Counted from the first letter of the stretch, positions 42,693-51,325 are shown. The stretch is 64,000 nt of DNA from Streptomyces sp. WMMB 322 (GCF_900090145.1 NZ_FMHI01000012.1:124001-188000), one strand, 5' to 3'. Numbers and translations: made by a program. The notes: a model not told the origin generated them from the letters alone.

Positions 42693-42896
42693 TCAGTCGG
42701 GCGTACTGGCGAGGATCAGGGCGACGACAAGCAGCGTGGCGAGGACGGACAGGGAACCCGGGTTCACCACGGCCACGGCAGTTCCTGCCCATGCACTTCC
42801 CTGACGTGCAGGCGCAGCTTCACGCGTGCGTCCGCCTCCGCGCTCCTGTCGCATTCCCGCGCTGCCTTGTCCATCTGCTGTGTGATCCGTGCGCAT
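42693..42896 (-). CDS. Possible small membrane protein of the element
   Basis: A 67-aa frame starting at ATG 42896 ends in a strong hydrophobic helix (SLSVLATLLVVALILASTPD) after an Arg/Gly/Ala-rich soluble half. The size and single C-terminal helix recall Spd-type spread proteins of Streptomyces plasmids, but I see no specific motif. Its stop is 16 bases before the next gene. The upstream GGGGG is a weak ribosome-binding site. Confidence 0.45.
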   Translation of the reverse strand: MRTDHTADGQGSAGMRQERGGGRTREAAPARQGSAWAGTAVAVVNPGSLSVLATLLVVALILASTPD

Positions 42897-43069
42897 GCAG
42901 CGCACCCCCTGCCGCTGGCATCCATCGCTGCTTGCCTTCCGGGTCGCTCTCAGCTGCAAGCTTGCGGCGGTTCCGAGGGACGTTGAAACCATGGACAATC
43001 GGCACTTCGGGACGTCCCACAGTGGATAGAACGTCCCTACCAACGTCCTGTGCTCCGGGGTGAGACTGC

Positions 43070-43819
43070 GTGTCGAACGAAAGATTGCGGGCCGCTTTGG
43101 CGGCAGGGGGCTGGACTCATGCCGGCCTGGCATCGAAGGTCGACGTTGACCCAAAGTCAGTTGAGCGCTGGGTGAACTTGGGCCGTACCCCTCGCCGAGA
43201 GACCGCCATGCGCGCCGCCGAGGCGATAGGGGAAGACGTGTTCGCTCTTTGGCCGACCCTGAGGCAGGCACGCGCAGCACGGGCGGTGAGCCCTGAACTG
43301 GTTGCGTTGTACGAGCAGCGCGCAGACGTGCCAACGACAGCCTTCGTGGACATGCTCGCGGCAGCACGGGAGCGGATCGACGTTCTCGTTTACGCCGCTG
43401 TGTTCCTGCACGAGGCGTACCCGGGACTGAATGAGCTGCTGCGCGAGCGTGCTGCGGAGGGTTGCATCGTGCGAGTTGCCGTGGGAGACGCAGACAGCGA
43501 AAAGATCCAGCAGCGCGGCAGGGAAGAGAAGTTCGGGCACGGAATCGAGTCCCGCTGCCGCCTTGCCGTCATGCACTACCGGCCGCTCACAGGGGTGTCC
43601 GGCATCGAGCTGCGAACGCACGGCACCACGCTCTACAACAGCATCTATCGCGCTGACGATCAGATGTTGGTCAACGCGCACATGTGGGGCGTCAACGCCT
43701 ACGGGGCCCCCGTGTGGCACCTTCGCCGGAACAAGGGCAGCCGCATGTTCGACGCCTACACTGCGAGTTTTGACGCGGTGTGGGAGACGGCGCAGCCGGT
43801 ACAGGAAGGCAGCGAGTGA
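43070..43819 (+). CDS. XRE-family regulator with C-terminal PLD-like domain
   Basis: This 249-aa protein has an N-terminal lambda-repressor-type helix-turn-helix (residues about 4-60, GWTHAGLASKVDVDPKSVERWV) followed by a domain resembling the phospholipase D/sensor module seen in Streptomyces element regulators (ERIDVLVYAAVFLHEAYPGL, HMWGVNAYGAPVWHLRR). It is probably a master or immunity regulator of the element. The GTG start lacks a strong site. Its stop overlaps the NUDIX gene GTG, so the pair is coupled. Codon use appears less GC-biased than in flanking core genes. Confidence 0.82.
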   Translation: MSNERLRAALAAGGWTHAGLASKVDVDPKSVERWVNLGRTPRRETAMRAAEAIGEDVFALWPTLRQARAARAVSPELVALYEQRADVPTTAFVDMLAAARERIDVLVYAAVFLHEAYPGLNELLRERAAEGCIVRVAVGDADSEKIQQRGREEKFGHGIESRCRLAVMHYRPLTGVSGIELRTHGTTLYNSIYRADDQMLVNAHMWGVNAYGAPVWHLRRNKGSRMFDAYTASFDAVWETAQPVQEGSE

Positions 43820-44286
43820 CACGCACGGAGTTCTATGACGATCCCGATGCCCCAGCGCCCAACAGTCTGGTCGTCGCTGCCTCCGCTGTCGTGACAGACG
43901 AGCAAGGGCGCATCCTGTTGCAGCGCAGGACAGACAACGACTTGTGGGCCCTGCCCGGCGGGGGCATGGAGATGGACGACTCGCTGCCAGGAACGGCTGT
44001 GCGGGAGGTCAGGGAAGAGACTGGTCTTGATGTGGAGATCACAGGCCTTGTCGGCACCTACACCGACCCTCGGCACATCATCGCCTACAGCGATGGGGAG
44101 GTGCGGCGTCAGTTCAATGTCTGCTTCACGGCGCGGATCGTCGGAGGGGAACTGTCGGTCTCGCACGAGTCCAAAGAGCTGCGGTTCGTCGCGCCGGAGG
44201 ACATTGACTCGCTGCCTATGCACCACACACAGCAGCTTCGGTTGCGGCACTTCCAGGAGAACCGCAAGGCGCCGTACCTGGGCTGA
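43816..44286 (+). CDS. NUDIX hydrolase, Pif-like element immunity protein
   Basis: This 156-aa protein has a NUDIX box GGGMEMDDSLPGTAVREVREETGL near residues 50-75. The glutamate that ends the G-x5-E part is Asp here, while REVREETG is intact. In pSAM2 the NUDIX protein Pif prevents redundant transfer between cells, and the combination with an XRE-PLD regulator is common in such elements. Immunity is therefore a reasonable guess, while simple nucleotide clean-up is an alternative. It ends 74 bases before the right repeat. Confidence 0.85.
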   Translation: MTRTEFYDDPDAPAPNSLVVAASAVVTDEQGRILLQRRTDNDLWALPGGGMEMDDSLPGTAVREVREETGLDVEITGLVGTYTDPRHIIAYSDGEVRRQFNVCFTARIVGGELSVSHESKELRFVAPEDIDSLPMHHTQQLRLRHFQENRKAPYLG

Positions 44287-44360
44287 ACCGCAAGCCCGGC
44301 AATGGCCGCGGCGCGTTGTGAGTCCCCCCGGACATCCGAGATGGAAGCCAGAGAACCTCA

Positions 44361-44632
44361 GCCCCCTTCTGCTCCGGTGACCCCTTCCCGCATCTCCGGC
44401 ATCCGCCGTGGCCGTCAGTGGCCGCGCGGCAGGGGAGTGAGCAGACACCGCCCGGCGAGGCCGACTCCCGCGTCCAGCGCTTCGGTGAACTCCCCGGCCA
44501 GTTCGGGCTGTTCGCGCAGGCCCCACAGGGTGCGGAAAGCCATCCACGCGCCCGCACGGGCCATCTCCAGGCTCCATGAAGCGAGCAGGTGCGTGAGCGG
44601 ATCGGCCACGTCCAGGACGTCCGGACCCGGCA
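44361..44632 (-). repeat. Right 272-bp direct repeat (3' end of intact DUF5995 gene)
   Basis: It matches 41320-41591 with two mismatches (44391, 44401). It includes 54 bases of downstream flank and the last 218 bases of the DUF5995 coding sequence. Confidence 0.95.
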
Positions 44633-45137
44633 TCAGCTCCTCACGGATGCGCTCCTCCAGAAGCGTCAGCAGAACGCCGACGCGCTCGAAGTCGCCCTCC
44701 AGCGCGGACGGTTCGGCCTGCCGGACCTCGCAGGTGGCCAGCAGCGCAAGCGGCAGGTCGTAGCCCACATGTGCGTTGATCCCCGCAAGGGCGAACTGGA
44801 GTGGACGCACATCGGGATGGCGGCGCATCTGGAACAGCGGCCGCCAGGACGCGGGAGGGCGGAGGCCGGAACCGTGCGCCTCCACCGCTGAGAGATAGCG
44901 GCCCGCGAAGCGCGCGCCCAGGTCCTCGGCGGAGGCGCGGTCGCCGAACCAGCCTGATTCCAGGCGCCGTTGAAGCTCCAGCGTCACCGAGAGATAGACC
45001 CGCCCGAAGACCGCGACACCGTCGCCCTGCGGTACCCGGGCACCGACGCCGCGCATGCGCCGCACCACCGGGCCGAGGGTCTCGTACGGCCGCGACGGCG
45101 CCGTCTCCCGCAGGGGTGTCCGTTCAGCTGACGTCAT
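44415..45137 (-). CDS. DUF5995 family protein
   Basis: This 240-aa, mostly helical, soluble protein matches DUF5995 (GVAVFGRVYLSVTLELQRRL, RYLSAVEAHGSGLRPPASWR, FALAGINAHVGYDLPLALLAT). The ALAGINAHVxxDL block with its conserved His/Asp is typical. Function is unknown. The gene is intact, although its 3' end is the site where the neighbouring element is inserted. It starts at ATG 45137, 135 bases after the end of the MFS gene on the same strand. Confidence 0.85.
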   Translation of the reverse strand: MTSAERTPLRETAPSRPYETLGPVVRRMRGVGARVPQGDGVAVFGRVYLSVTLELQRRLESGWFGDRASAEDLGARFAGRYLSAVEAHGSGLRPPASWRPLFQMRRHPDVRPLQFALAGINAHVGYDLPLALLATCEVRQAEPSALEGDFERVGVLLTLLEERIREELMPGPDVLDVADPLTHLLASWSLEMARAGAWMAFRTLWGLREQPELAGEFTEALDAGVGLAGRCLLTPLPRGH

Positions 45138-45272
45138 GGGTGCAGCGTGCCAGGCGCGGTGGCGTGCGGTGGCGAATACGGCGTCCGTGGCGCTCGGACG
45201 GAGGACACCGGCGCGCGAACGGGCCCGGCCGGCCGCGACGTTCGGGCGGGAGACCGGGAAGTGCCCCTGGAG

Positions 45273-46541
45273 TCAGGAAGTCTCGGGAGCGGACGCCGGC
45301 CGGCTCTGCGGCCTCCCGGGGGAGCCCTCGCCCGCGACCGGGGCCGTCGTGTGCCCTTCGGGACGCAGCACGCCCGCGCCCAGCACCAGCCCCAGCAGCA
45401 GCACGGTGACCAGCCCGAACGATGCGGACAGCGAAGTGGCCTCCGCTATCCAGCCGACCGCGGCGGGAGCCGCCAGCCCCGAGGCGTAGGCGAGCGTGGC
45501 CACGCCCGCGATCTCCTGACCCGGCGACGCCGACGGAATGCGGCCCGCCGCAGCGAAGCACAGCGGAACCACCACGGCCACGCCGATCCCGATCAGCGCG
45601 AAGCCCGTGATCGCCAGCGCGGGTGTGCGCGCGACCATCACCAGCGCTGCGCCGACAGCCGCCGTCAGCCCGCTGATCCGCACCGTGCGCACCGGCCCCA
45701 GCCGCCGCACCACCGCGTCGCCCAGGAGCCTGGCGACGGCCATCGTGCAGGCGAAGGCGGTGAACGCCGAGGCGGCCACGCCCGGATCGGCGTTCGTCAC
45801 ATCGCGCAGGTAGATGGCCGACCAGTCCATCGACGAGCCCTCCGCGAACACCGCGAAGAAACCGATGAGCCCGACGGTGAGCGCCGCGCGGCTCGGCAGG
45901 GCGAACCGGGGCGGCTCCTCCGCCGCCGCGGTCTCCCCCGACTCCGCGGCCGCGGGGGTCGGCTTCTCCCTCACATCCAGCGTCCAGCGGGACGAGACGA
46001 GCGCCGCGGCGGCGGCCAGCGGGGCCACGACGCCCAGATGGACGCGCCCGTCGAGACCGGAGTGCGCGGCGAGCGCGCCGCCGGCACCGCCCAGCAGAGT
46101 CCCCACGCTCCACATGCCGTGCAGGCCGGACATCACCGACTTCCCGTACCGCTCCTCGATCTGCACACCGTGGGCGTTCATCGCGACGTCCATCAGGCCG
46201 AGGCCGCACCCGTAGACGAAGAGGATCAGGCACAGCCACAGCAGGGAGGGCGAGAGCGCGGGCAGCGCAAGACCCGCACAGCACATCAGCGACAGCCACG
46301 CCAGCGAGCGGCGCGGACCGTGACGATGAGCGAGGCGCGCGGAGAGCGGCATCGCCGCCGAGGCGCCGACCGTGAGAAACACCAGCGCCATCCCCAGCCA
46401 GCCGTGGCCGAGTTGGAGGTGCTCACGGATCCACGGGATGGCCGTTGCGAAACTGCCGCTCACCACGCCGTGGACGGCGAAGACGGCTGAGATCGCTCGC
46501 CGTGCCCGGCGGGTCTCGCCGTCCATGGCGGTCTGCTGCAT
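45273..46541 (-). CDS. MFS transporter
   Basis: This 422-aa membrane protein has twelve predicted helices in two bundles, separated by a hydrophilic Glu/Ala-rich loop at about residues 185-210. The N-terminal RRARRAISAVFAVHGVVSGS and the helix 2-3 loop SARLAHRHGPRRS fit the MFS pattern of the ProP-unrelated fucose/YbjJ-like group. Substrate is unknown. ATG 46541 has GGAGGG about eight bases upstream. It is divergent from the rib operon, with which it shares a 277-base intergenic region. Confidence 0.85.
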   Translation of the reverse strand: MQQTAMDGETRRARRAISAVFAVHGVVSGSFATAIPWIREHLQLGHGWLGMALVFLTVGASAAMPLSARLAHRHGPRRSLAWLSLMCCAGLALPALSPSLLWLCLILFVYGCGLGLMDVAMNAHGVQIEERYGKSVMSGLHGMWSVGTLLGGAGGALAAHSGLDGRVHLGVVAPLAAAAALVSSRWTLDVREKPTPAAAESGETAAAEEPPRFALPSRAALTVGLIGFFAVFAEGSSMDWSAIYLRDVTNADPGVAASAFTAFACTMAVARLLGDAVVRRLGPVRTVRISGLTAAVGAALVMVARTPALAITGFALIGIGVAVVVPLCFAAAGRIPSASPGQEIAGVATLAYASGLAAPAAVGWIAEATSLSASFGLVTVLLLGLVLGAGVLRPEGHTTAPVAGEGSPGRPQSRPASAPETS

Positions 46542-46818
46542 ATGCGGGACCCTCCGGCCTGTACGTGTGTCTCCGGCAGCTGCCTTTTCAGCGCCCTTCC
46601 CCCGCGCCCGTACTCCTTCGGCCTGCGCGATCCGGGCCACTGTACGGGGGGCCTCGGCCGTCCGAACAAGGGGTTTTCGCAAGGTCTTTGCAAGAGACTG
46701 AAAGCGCTCGCACACCCTCGATGCACTTCCGTGCACGCGCTGTGAGTGAGCCCACAGGTGACCGGAGCATGACCCGCCCCCGTCCGTGGCAGACTTGCAT
46801 GCGTACCAGTGACGTCAG

Positions 46819-46943
46819 CGCACTCCGGGGTCGGTGAAAGTCCGAACCGGCGGTTACAGTCCGCGACCCGGTCGCCTCCAGCGGCCGGTTGACCAGGTGA
46901 AATTCCTGGACCGACGGTGAAAGTCCGGATGGGAGGCAGTGCG
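46819..46943 (+). promoter_or_regulatory. FMN riboswitch (RFN element)
   Basis: The conserved RFN blocks are present in order: P1 CGCACT...AGTGCG (46819-46824 with 46938-46943), GGTGAAAGTCCG, GGCGGTTACAGTCCGCGAC, GACCAGGTGAAATTCCTGG, CGACGGTGAAAGTCCGGATGGGAGGCAG. FMN binding should reduce expression of the riboflavin operon starting 145 bases downstream. Between this element and ribD there are GC-rich complementary stretches that could form the expression platform. Confidence 0.97.
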
Positions 46944-47087
46944 CGGCGGGCCGAGACCGGTACACCGCCCCGTCCGGCGGGCGCTGCCGTGCTTTGCACG
47001 GAAGCGGCCTTCCCCAGTGGTGGTGTCCCGGCCCCGACGGTCCGTGCATGCCCCGGAGTCCGTGCCCGAAGAGGCAGGAGAGACCCG

Positions 47088-48308
47088 GTGGCAACCGACG
47101 CAGCAGCCGCAGTGTCAGGCCCTTCCGCCGAACCGGCCGAACGGGCAGCCATGCGCCGCGCCGTCGAACTCGCCTCCCGCGGACTCGGTTCCACCAGCCC
47201 GAACCCTGTCGTGGGCTGCGTCGTCCTCAACTCCGAGGGCTATCCCGTCGGCGAGGGGTGGCACCAGCGTGCCGGCGGCCCGCACGCCGAGATCCACGCC
47301 CTGGCCGAAGCGGGCGACGACGCACGCGGCGGTACCGCCGTGGTCACCCTCGAACCCTGCGACCGCACCGGCCGCACGGGCCCCTGCTCACTCGCCCTCA
47401 TCGAGGCGGGCATCGCCCGCGTCGTGTACGCCGTCGCCGACCCCTCGGCGCCGGGCGGAGCGGGCACCCTCGCCCGGGCCGGCATCGACGTGGTGCACGG
47501 ACTGCTCGCGGACGAGGCGGCCGCCGGCAACGCAGCCTGGCTCACCTCCGTGCGGGAGCAACGCCCGTACGTCGTCTGGAAGTACGCGGCGACGCTCGAC
47601 GGGCGCGTCGCCGCAGCCGACGGCTCGAGCCGCTGGATCACCTCCGGTGAGGCGCGTGCTGACGTGCACCGGCTGCGCGCCCGCACCGACGCGGTGCTCG
47701 TCGGCTCGGGCACGGCACGCACGGACGACCCGCACCTCGCCGTGCGCGGCGTGCCCGGGGCGGTGCAGCCGCTGCGCGTCGTCCTCGACACGGAAGCCTC
47801 CGCCGTACGACCCGGTGCGCGCGTCCTCGACGACGCCGCGCCCACGCTCGTCGCCGTCGCGGAGGACGCGGCCGGACTCGAAGGCGCCGTCGAACTCGAA
47901 GGCACCGCCGAGGTGTTGAGGCTGCCGCGCGCCGGGGGCGGCCGGCCGGGGCTCGACCTGGCGGCGCTGCTGGAGCACCTGTACGCGCGTGAGGTCCGCT
48001 CGGTGCTCGTCGAGGGCGGTCCGGCGCTGGCCGGGGCCTTCGTCGGGGCCGGAGCCGTCGACGAGGTCATCGGCTACGTCGCTCCCGTACTGCTCGGCGC
48101 CGGGCCCGCCGCACTCGGCGACGCCGGAATCGCCACCATCGCGCAGGCGTTGCGGCTGAAGGTGACCGAGACCGTGCGCGTCGGCCCGGACCTGCGCATC
48201 ACCGCGGTTCCCCCGACGGCGCTGCGCGCCAGGGCTTCCGGCGCTTCCGCCGCGGTCACCGCTTCCACCGCGTCCCCCGCTTCCACCGCTTCCACCGAGG
48301 AGTCCTGA
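47088..48308 (+). CDS. ribD: Bifunctional riboflavin deaminase/reductase RibD
   Basis: RibD performs the second and third steps of riboflavin synthesis: deamination of the pyrimidine and reduction of the ribosyl side chain. The 406-aa protein has the zinc deaminase motif HAEIHAL near 65 and EPCDRTGRTGPCS near 88, then the NADPH-dependent reductase domain (KYAATLDGRVAAADGSSRWI near 165, DAVLVGSGTARTDDPHL, SVLVEGGPALAGAF). GTG 47088 has AGGAG eight bases upstream; frames starting earlier overlap the riboswitch. The C-terminal 25 residues are a low-complexity Ala/Ser/Thr tail. Controlled by the FMN riboswitch. Confidence 0.95.
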   Translation: MATDAAAAVSGPSAEPAERAAMRRAVELASRGLGSTSPNPVVGCVVLNSEGYPVGEGWHQRAGGPHAEIHALAEAGDDARGGTAVVTLEPCDRTGRTGPCSLALIEAGIARVVYAVADPSAPGGAGTLARAGIDVVHGLLADEAAAGNAAWLTSVREQRPYVVWKYAATLDGRVAAADGSSRWITSGEARADVHRLRARTDAVLVGSGTARTDDPHLAVRGVPGAVQPLRVVLDTEASAVRPGARVLDDAAPTLVAVAEDAAGLEGAVELEGTAEVLRLPRAGGGRPGLDLAALLEHLYAREVRSVLVEGGPALAGAFVGAGAVDEVIGYVAPVLLGAGPAALGDAGIATIAQALRLKVTETVRVGPDLRITAVPPTALRARASGASAAVTASTASPASTASTEES

Positions 48309-49001
48309 GTGTTCACCGGAATCGTCGAAGAACTGGGTGAGGTCGTCGCCGTGGAGGAACTGCCGGGCGCAGCCCGCTTCCGGCTGCGCGGCCCCCTCGT
48401 CACCGACGGCGTGCGGCACGGCGAGTCGATCGCCGTCAACGGCGTCTGCCTCACCGTCGTCGAGACGTCCGGAGGCGAGTTCACGGCCGACGTCATCGGC
48501 GAGACCCTGGCCCGTTCCTGCCTCGGCGCCCTGACCGCCGGCTCCCGCGTCAACCTCGAACGGCCCATGGCGCTGGGCGGGCGGCTCGACGGGCACCTCG
48601 TCCAGGGCCACGTCGACGGCACCGGCACCCTCGCCGAGCGGTCCGAGGACGGGACGGTGCGGGTCGAGATCCCCCCGGACCTGGCCAGGTACATCGTCGA
48701 GAAGGGGTCCATCACCATCGACGGCGTCAGCCTCACCGTCGTCGAGGCCGGTGACACCCACTTCACCGTCAGCCTGATCCCGACGACGCTCGCGCTGACC
48801 ACGCTCGGCATCAAGCAGCCGGGAGACCCGGTCAACCTCGAGGTCGACGTGCTGGCCAAGTACGTCGAGCGGCTGCTGACGCACGGCGGGCCCGGTACGG
48901 CGGCGGCAGTGGCCCGAGGGGAACGAGGGGAACGTGGGGAACGAGGGGAACGTGGGGAACGTGGGGAAGAGGCCTCCGGCGAGAAGGAAGCCGTGCGGTG
49001 A
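48309..49001 (+). CDS. ribE: Riboflavin synthase alpha chain RibE
   Basis: This enzyme dismutates two 6,7-dimethyl-8-ribityllumazine molecules to riboflavin. The 230-aa protein shows the two beta-barrel repeats: MFTGIVEELGEV with NGVCLTVVE, and RLDGHLVQGHVDGTGTL with IDGVSLTVVEAG. The usual length is about 200-215 residues; the extra C-terminus consists of a GER repeat encoded by five 9-bp units. GTG follows the ribD stop directly. The last codons overlap ribM by 4 bases. Confidence 0.96.
   Translation: MFTGIVEELGEVVAVEELPGAARFRLRGPLVTDGVRHGESIAVNGVCLTVVETSGGEFTADVIGETLARSCLGALTAGSRVNLERPMALGGRLDGHLVQGHVDGTGTLAERSEDGTVRVEIPPDLARYIVEKGSITIDGVSLTVVEAGDTHFTVSLIPTTLALTTLGIKQPGDPVNLEVDVLAKYVERLLTHGGPGTAAAVARGERGERGERGERGERGEEASGEKEAVR
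48920..48964 (+). repeat. 9-bp tandem repeat in the ribE 3' end
   Basis: Five copies of GGAACGWGG encode GER units at the C-terminus of riboflavin synthase. The repeat is in frame, so copy-number change would only lengthen or shorten the tail. Confidence 0.92.
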
Positions 49002-49672
49002 ACGCTCCCGGACTGCTCAACACCGAGGCCTTCACGGCCTTCGGCCAGGACGTCATCTGGTCCGACCTCATCGGCAACGTCATCGGCCTGGCCGCCCTCG
49101 CGCTGGGCTGGCGCCGCTCCGTCCTCACCTGGCCCGTGCAGGTGCTGGCCGGCCTCGTCCTCGTGTGCGCCTACTACTCGGCGCAGCTCGCGGGCGGAGT
49201 CGGCAAGCAGCTGCTGGTCATCGTCGTCGCGCTGTGGGGCTGGTGGCAGTGGCGCCGCGGCAACCGCACGGCCGAGGACGGCGCGATCACGGTCCGCTTC
49301 GCGCGGCCGCGTGAGCGCGTGGTGCTGCTGGCCGGCACCGTCGCGGGCACCCTCGCCGTCGGCTCGCTCTTCACGCTCGTGCCGGAACTGTCGTGGAACC
49401 CCTGGCCCGACGCCTACATATTCGTCGGCACCCTCGCCGCGATGACGGCGCAGGCCCGCGGACTCGTGGAGTTCTGGTTCGCCTGGCTGCTGGTCGACAT
49501 CGTCGGCGTCCCGCTGGCCTTCAGCAGCGGCCTTCCCTTCTCCGGCCTCGTCTACGTCCTCTACCTGGGGCTCGTGCTGTGGGGCCTGCGCAGCTGGTGG
49601 CTGAGGACCCGCATCAGCACCCCCGTGGCTTCCGCCACGCGGGAGTCCGCCGTCGAAGGAGCACGTCCATGA
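48998..49672 (+). CDS. ribM: PnuC-family riboflavin transporter RibM
   Basis: This 224-aa membrane protein has seven or eight helices and the PnuC signature (VCAYYSAQLAGGVGKQLLVIVVALWGWWQWRRG near 50-85; WLLVDIVGVPLAF near 165). PnuC proteins move nicotinamide or thiamine precursors, but the version embedded in Streptomyces rib operons, RibM, carries riboflavin or roseoflavin-type flavins. Its place between ribE and ribBA under an FMN riboswitch supports riboflavin uptake. GTG overlaps the ribE stop, and the stop overlaps a possible ATG of the next gene. Confidence 0.88.
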   Translation: MNAPGLLNTEAFTAFGQDVIWSDLIGNVIGLAALALGWRRSVLTWPVQVLAGLVLVCAYYSAQLAGGVGKQLLVIVVALWGWWQWRRGNRTAEDGAITVRFARPRERVVLLAGTVAGTLAVGSLFTLVPELSWNPWPDAYIFVGTLAAMTAQARGLVEFWFAWLLVDIVGVPLAFSSGLPFSGLVYVLYLGLVLWGLRSWWLRTRISTPVASATRESAVEGARP

Positions 49673-49746
49673 ACGGGCCCGGCAGCACCGCCGGGCCGCT
49701 GCCCGGCACCAACGGCCCGAGCGGGCCTCAGCAAGGAGGCGCAGGA

Positions 49747-51234
49747 ATGAGCGCAGCCGTCACCGGCTGGTACACGGACGCAGAGACCGGCGGGGACCCC
49801 GGGTTTCCCGGAAGCGGCCCCGACGACTTCAGCCTCGACCCGGTCGGGCGCGCCATAGCCGACGTCGCTCTCGGCCGTCCCGTTGTGGTCGTGGACGACG
49901 AGAACCGGGAGAACGAGGGCGACCTGATCGTCGCCGCGGAGCGCGTCACCCCGGAGATCGTCGCCTTCATGATGAGCGAGTGCCGCGGCCTGATCTGCAC
50001 GCCGATGGAGCCCGCCGCACTCGACCGGCTCGACCTGCCGCAGATGGTCGAGCGGAACTCGGAGGCGATGGGAACGGCCTTCACCGTCTCCGTGGACGCC
50101 ACCGGCAGCCACGGCGTGACCACCGGCATCTCGGCCGCCGACCGGGCCACCACCATCCGGCTGCTGGCCGACCCGCGTTCCGCGCCGTCCGACTTCGTCC
50201 GCCCGGGGCACGTCTTCCCGCTGCGTGCCAAGCCCGGCGGCGTGCTGGAACGGGCCGGGCACACCGAGGCCGGGGTGGACCTGGCGAGGCTGGCGGGGCT
50301 GCGTCCTGCGGCGGCCATCGTCGAGATCGCCGGCGAGGACGGCACCATGCTGCGGCTGCCCGAGCTGCTGCCGTTCGCCCGCAAGCACGGCCTCGCGGTG
50401 ATCTCCATCGAGGACCTGGTCGCCCACCGTGAAGCCACCGAGGGGCGGGCCGGGGCCGAGGGCGCAGTGTCTGAAGGGCCCGCCGCCCCCGCGGAGCCGG
50501 CCGCGGCCGCGGAAGCCGTCGTGCCGGAGATGCCCGCGGAAGCCGCCCACCGGGCAATGCCCGCGGAGCCCGCCGTGCCCGCGGCCGCCACCGTGGAGCC
50601 CCCCGTACGGCGCGAGGCCGCCACGCGGCTGCCCACCCGCCACGGCGAGTTCCGGGCGTACGGATACCGCTCCACCGCCGACGGCGTGGAGCACATCGCG
50701 CTGGTCACCGGTGATCTCGCCGAGGGCGGCGGCGAGGACGTCCTGGTACGGGTGCACTCCGAGTGCCTCACGGGCGACGTCTTCGGGTCGCTGCGCTGCG
50801 ACTGCGGAATGCAGCTGGACTCCTCCCTGGAGCGCGTGCAGTCCGAGGGCCGAGGCGTGGTGGTGTACCTGCGCGGACACGAGGGCCGTGGCATCGGGCT
50901 GCTGTCCAAGCTGCGCGCGTACGAGCTCCAGGAACGCGGCCGCGACACCCTCGACGCCAACCTCGAACTGGGGCTGCCCGCCGACGCGCGCGACTACGCG
51001 GCAGCCGCCCGGATGCTCGACGACCTGGGTGTGCGGTCGCTGCGGCTGATGACCAACAACCCGGAGAAGTCCGACGCGCTCGCCCGCCACGGTCTGCGCG
51101 TCACCGAGCGCGTGGCCATGCCCGTGGAGGCCGGGGAGCACAACCTGCACTACCTGCGCACCAAGCGCGACCGGATGGGCCACGAACTGCCGTGGCTGGA
51201 GGCGCGGAACGCCTCACCCTGCGGGAACCAGTGA
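49747..51234 (+). CDS. ribBA: Bifunctional RibB/RibA (DHBP synthase / GTP cyclohydrolase II)
   Basis: This 495-aa enzyme makes both riboflavin precursors. The RibB part has DDENRENEGDLIVAAE near 44, SECRGLICTPM, and HTEAGVDLARLAG near 172. The RibA part has VRVHSECLTGDVFGSLRCDC near 335, giving the zinc cysteines, then YLRGHEGRGIGLLSKL near 375 and LMTNNPEKSDAL near 435. The two are joined by an unusually long Ala/Pro/Glu-rich linker (about residues 232-295). I prefer ATG 49747, preceded by GGAGG at seven or eight bases; ATG 49669, coupled to the ribM stop, would add 26 residues. Confidence 0.94.
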   Translation: MSAAVTGWYTDAETGGDPGFPGSGPDDFSLDPVGRAIADVALGRPVVVVDDENRENEGDLIVAAERVTPEIVAFMMSECRGLICTPMEPAALDRLDLPQMVERNSEAMGTAFTVSVDATGSHGVTTGISAADRATTIRLLADPRSAPSDFVRPGHVFPLRAKPGGVLERAGHTEAGVDLARLAGLRPAAAIVEIAGEDGTMLRLPELLPFARKHGLAVISIEDLVAHREATEGRAGAEGAVSEGPAAPAEPAAAAEAVVPEMPAEAAHRAMPAEPAVPAAATVEPPVRREAATRLPTRHGEFRAYGYRSTADGVEHIALVTGDLAEGGGEDVLVRVHSECLTGDVFGSLRCDCGMQLDSSLERVQSEGRGVVVYLRGHEGRGIGLLSKLRAYELQERGRDTLDANLELGLPADARDYAAAARMLDDLGVRSLRLMTNNPEKSDALARHGLRVTERVAMPVEAGEHNLHYLRTKRDRMGHELPWLEARNASPCGNQ

Positions 51235-51325
51235 CCACCGAAGCGACGCCCGGACGAGGGCGCAGCGCATCACAAGGACCGACGGCGCCGAGGACATCGG
51301 CCGCCAGAAGCAAGGAGCGAGGAAC

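Larger units (their letters stand above)
41320..44632. mobile_element. Remnant integrated element bounded by 272-bp direct repeats
   Basis: Positions 41320-41591 and 44361-44632 are direct repeats of 272 bp with only two mismatches. They contain the 3' end and downstream flank of the DUF5995 gene. Between them lie about 2.8 kb of plasmid- or AICE-like genes: three small minus-strand genes, an XRE-PLD regulator and a Pif-like NUDIX gene. The right copy belongs to the intact DUF5995 gene; the left copy is a detached fragment. The layout fits integration of a circular element that carried the gene end as attP or homology. No integrase, Rep, Tra or att core was recognised, so it is a relic or a non-autonomous element. 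Confidence 0.75.
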
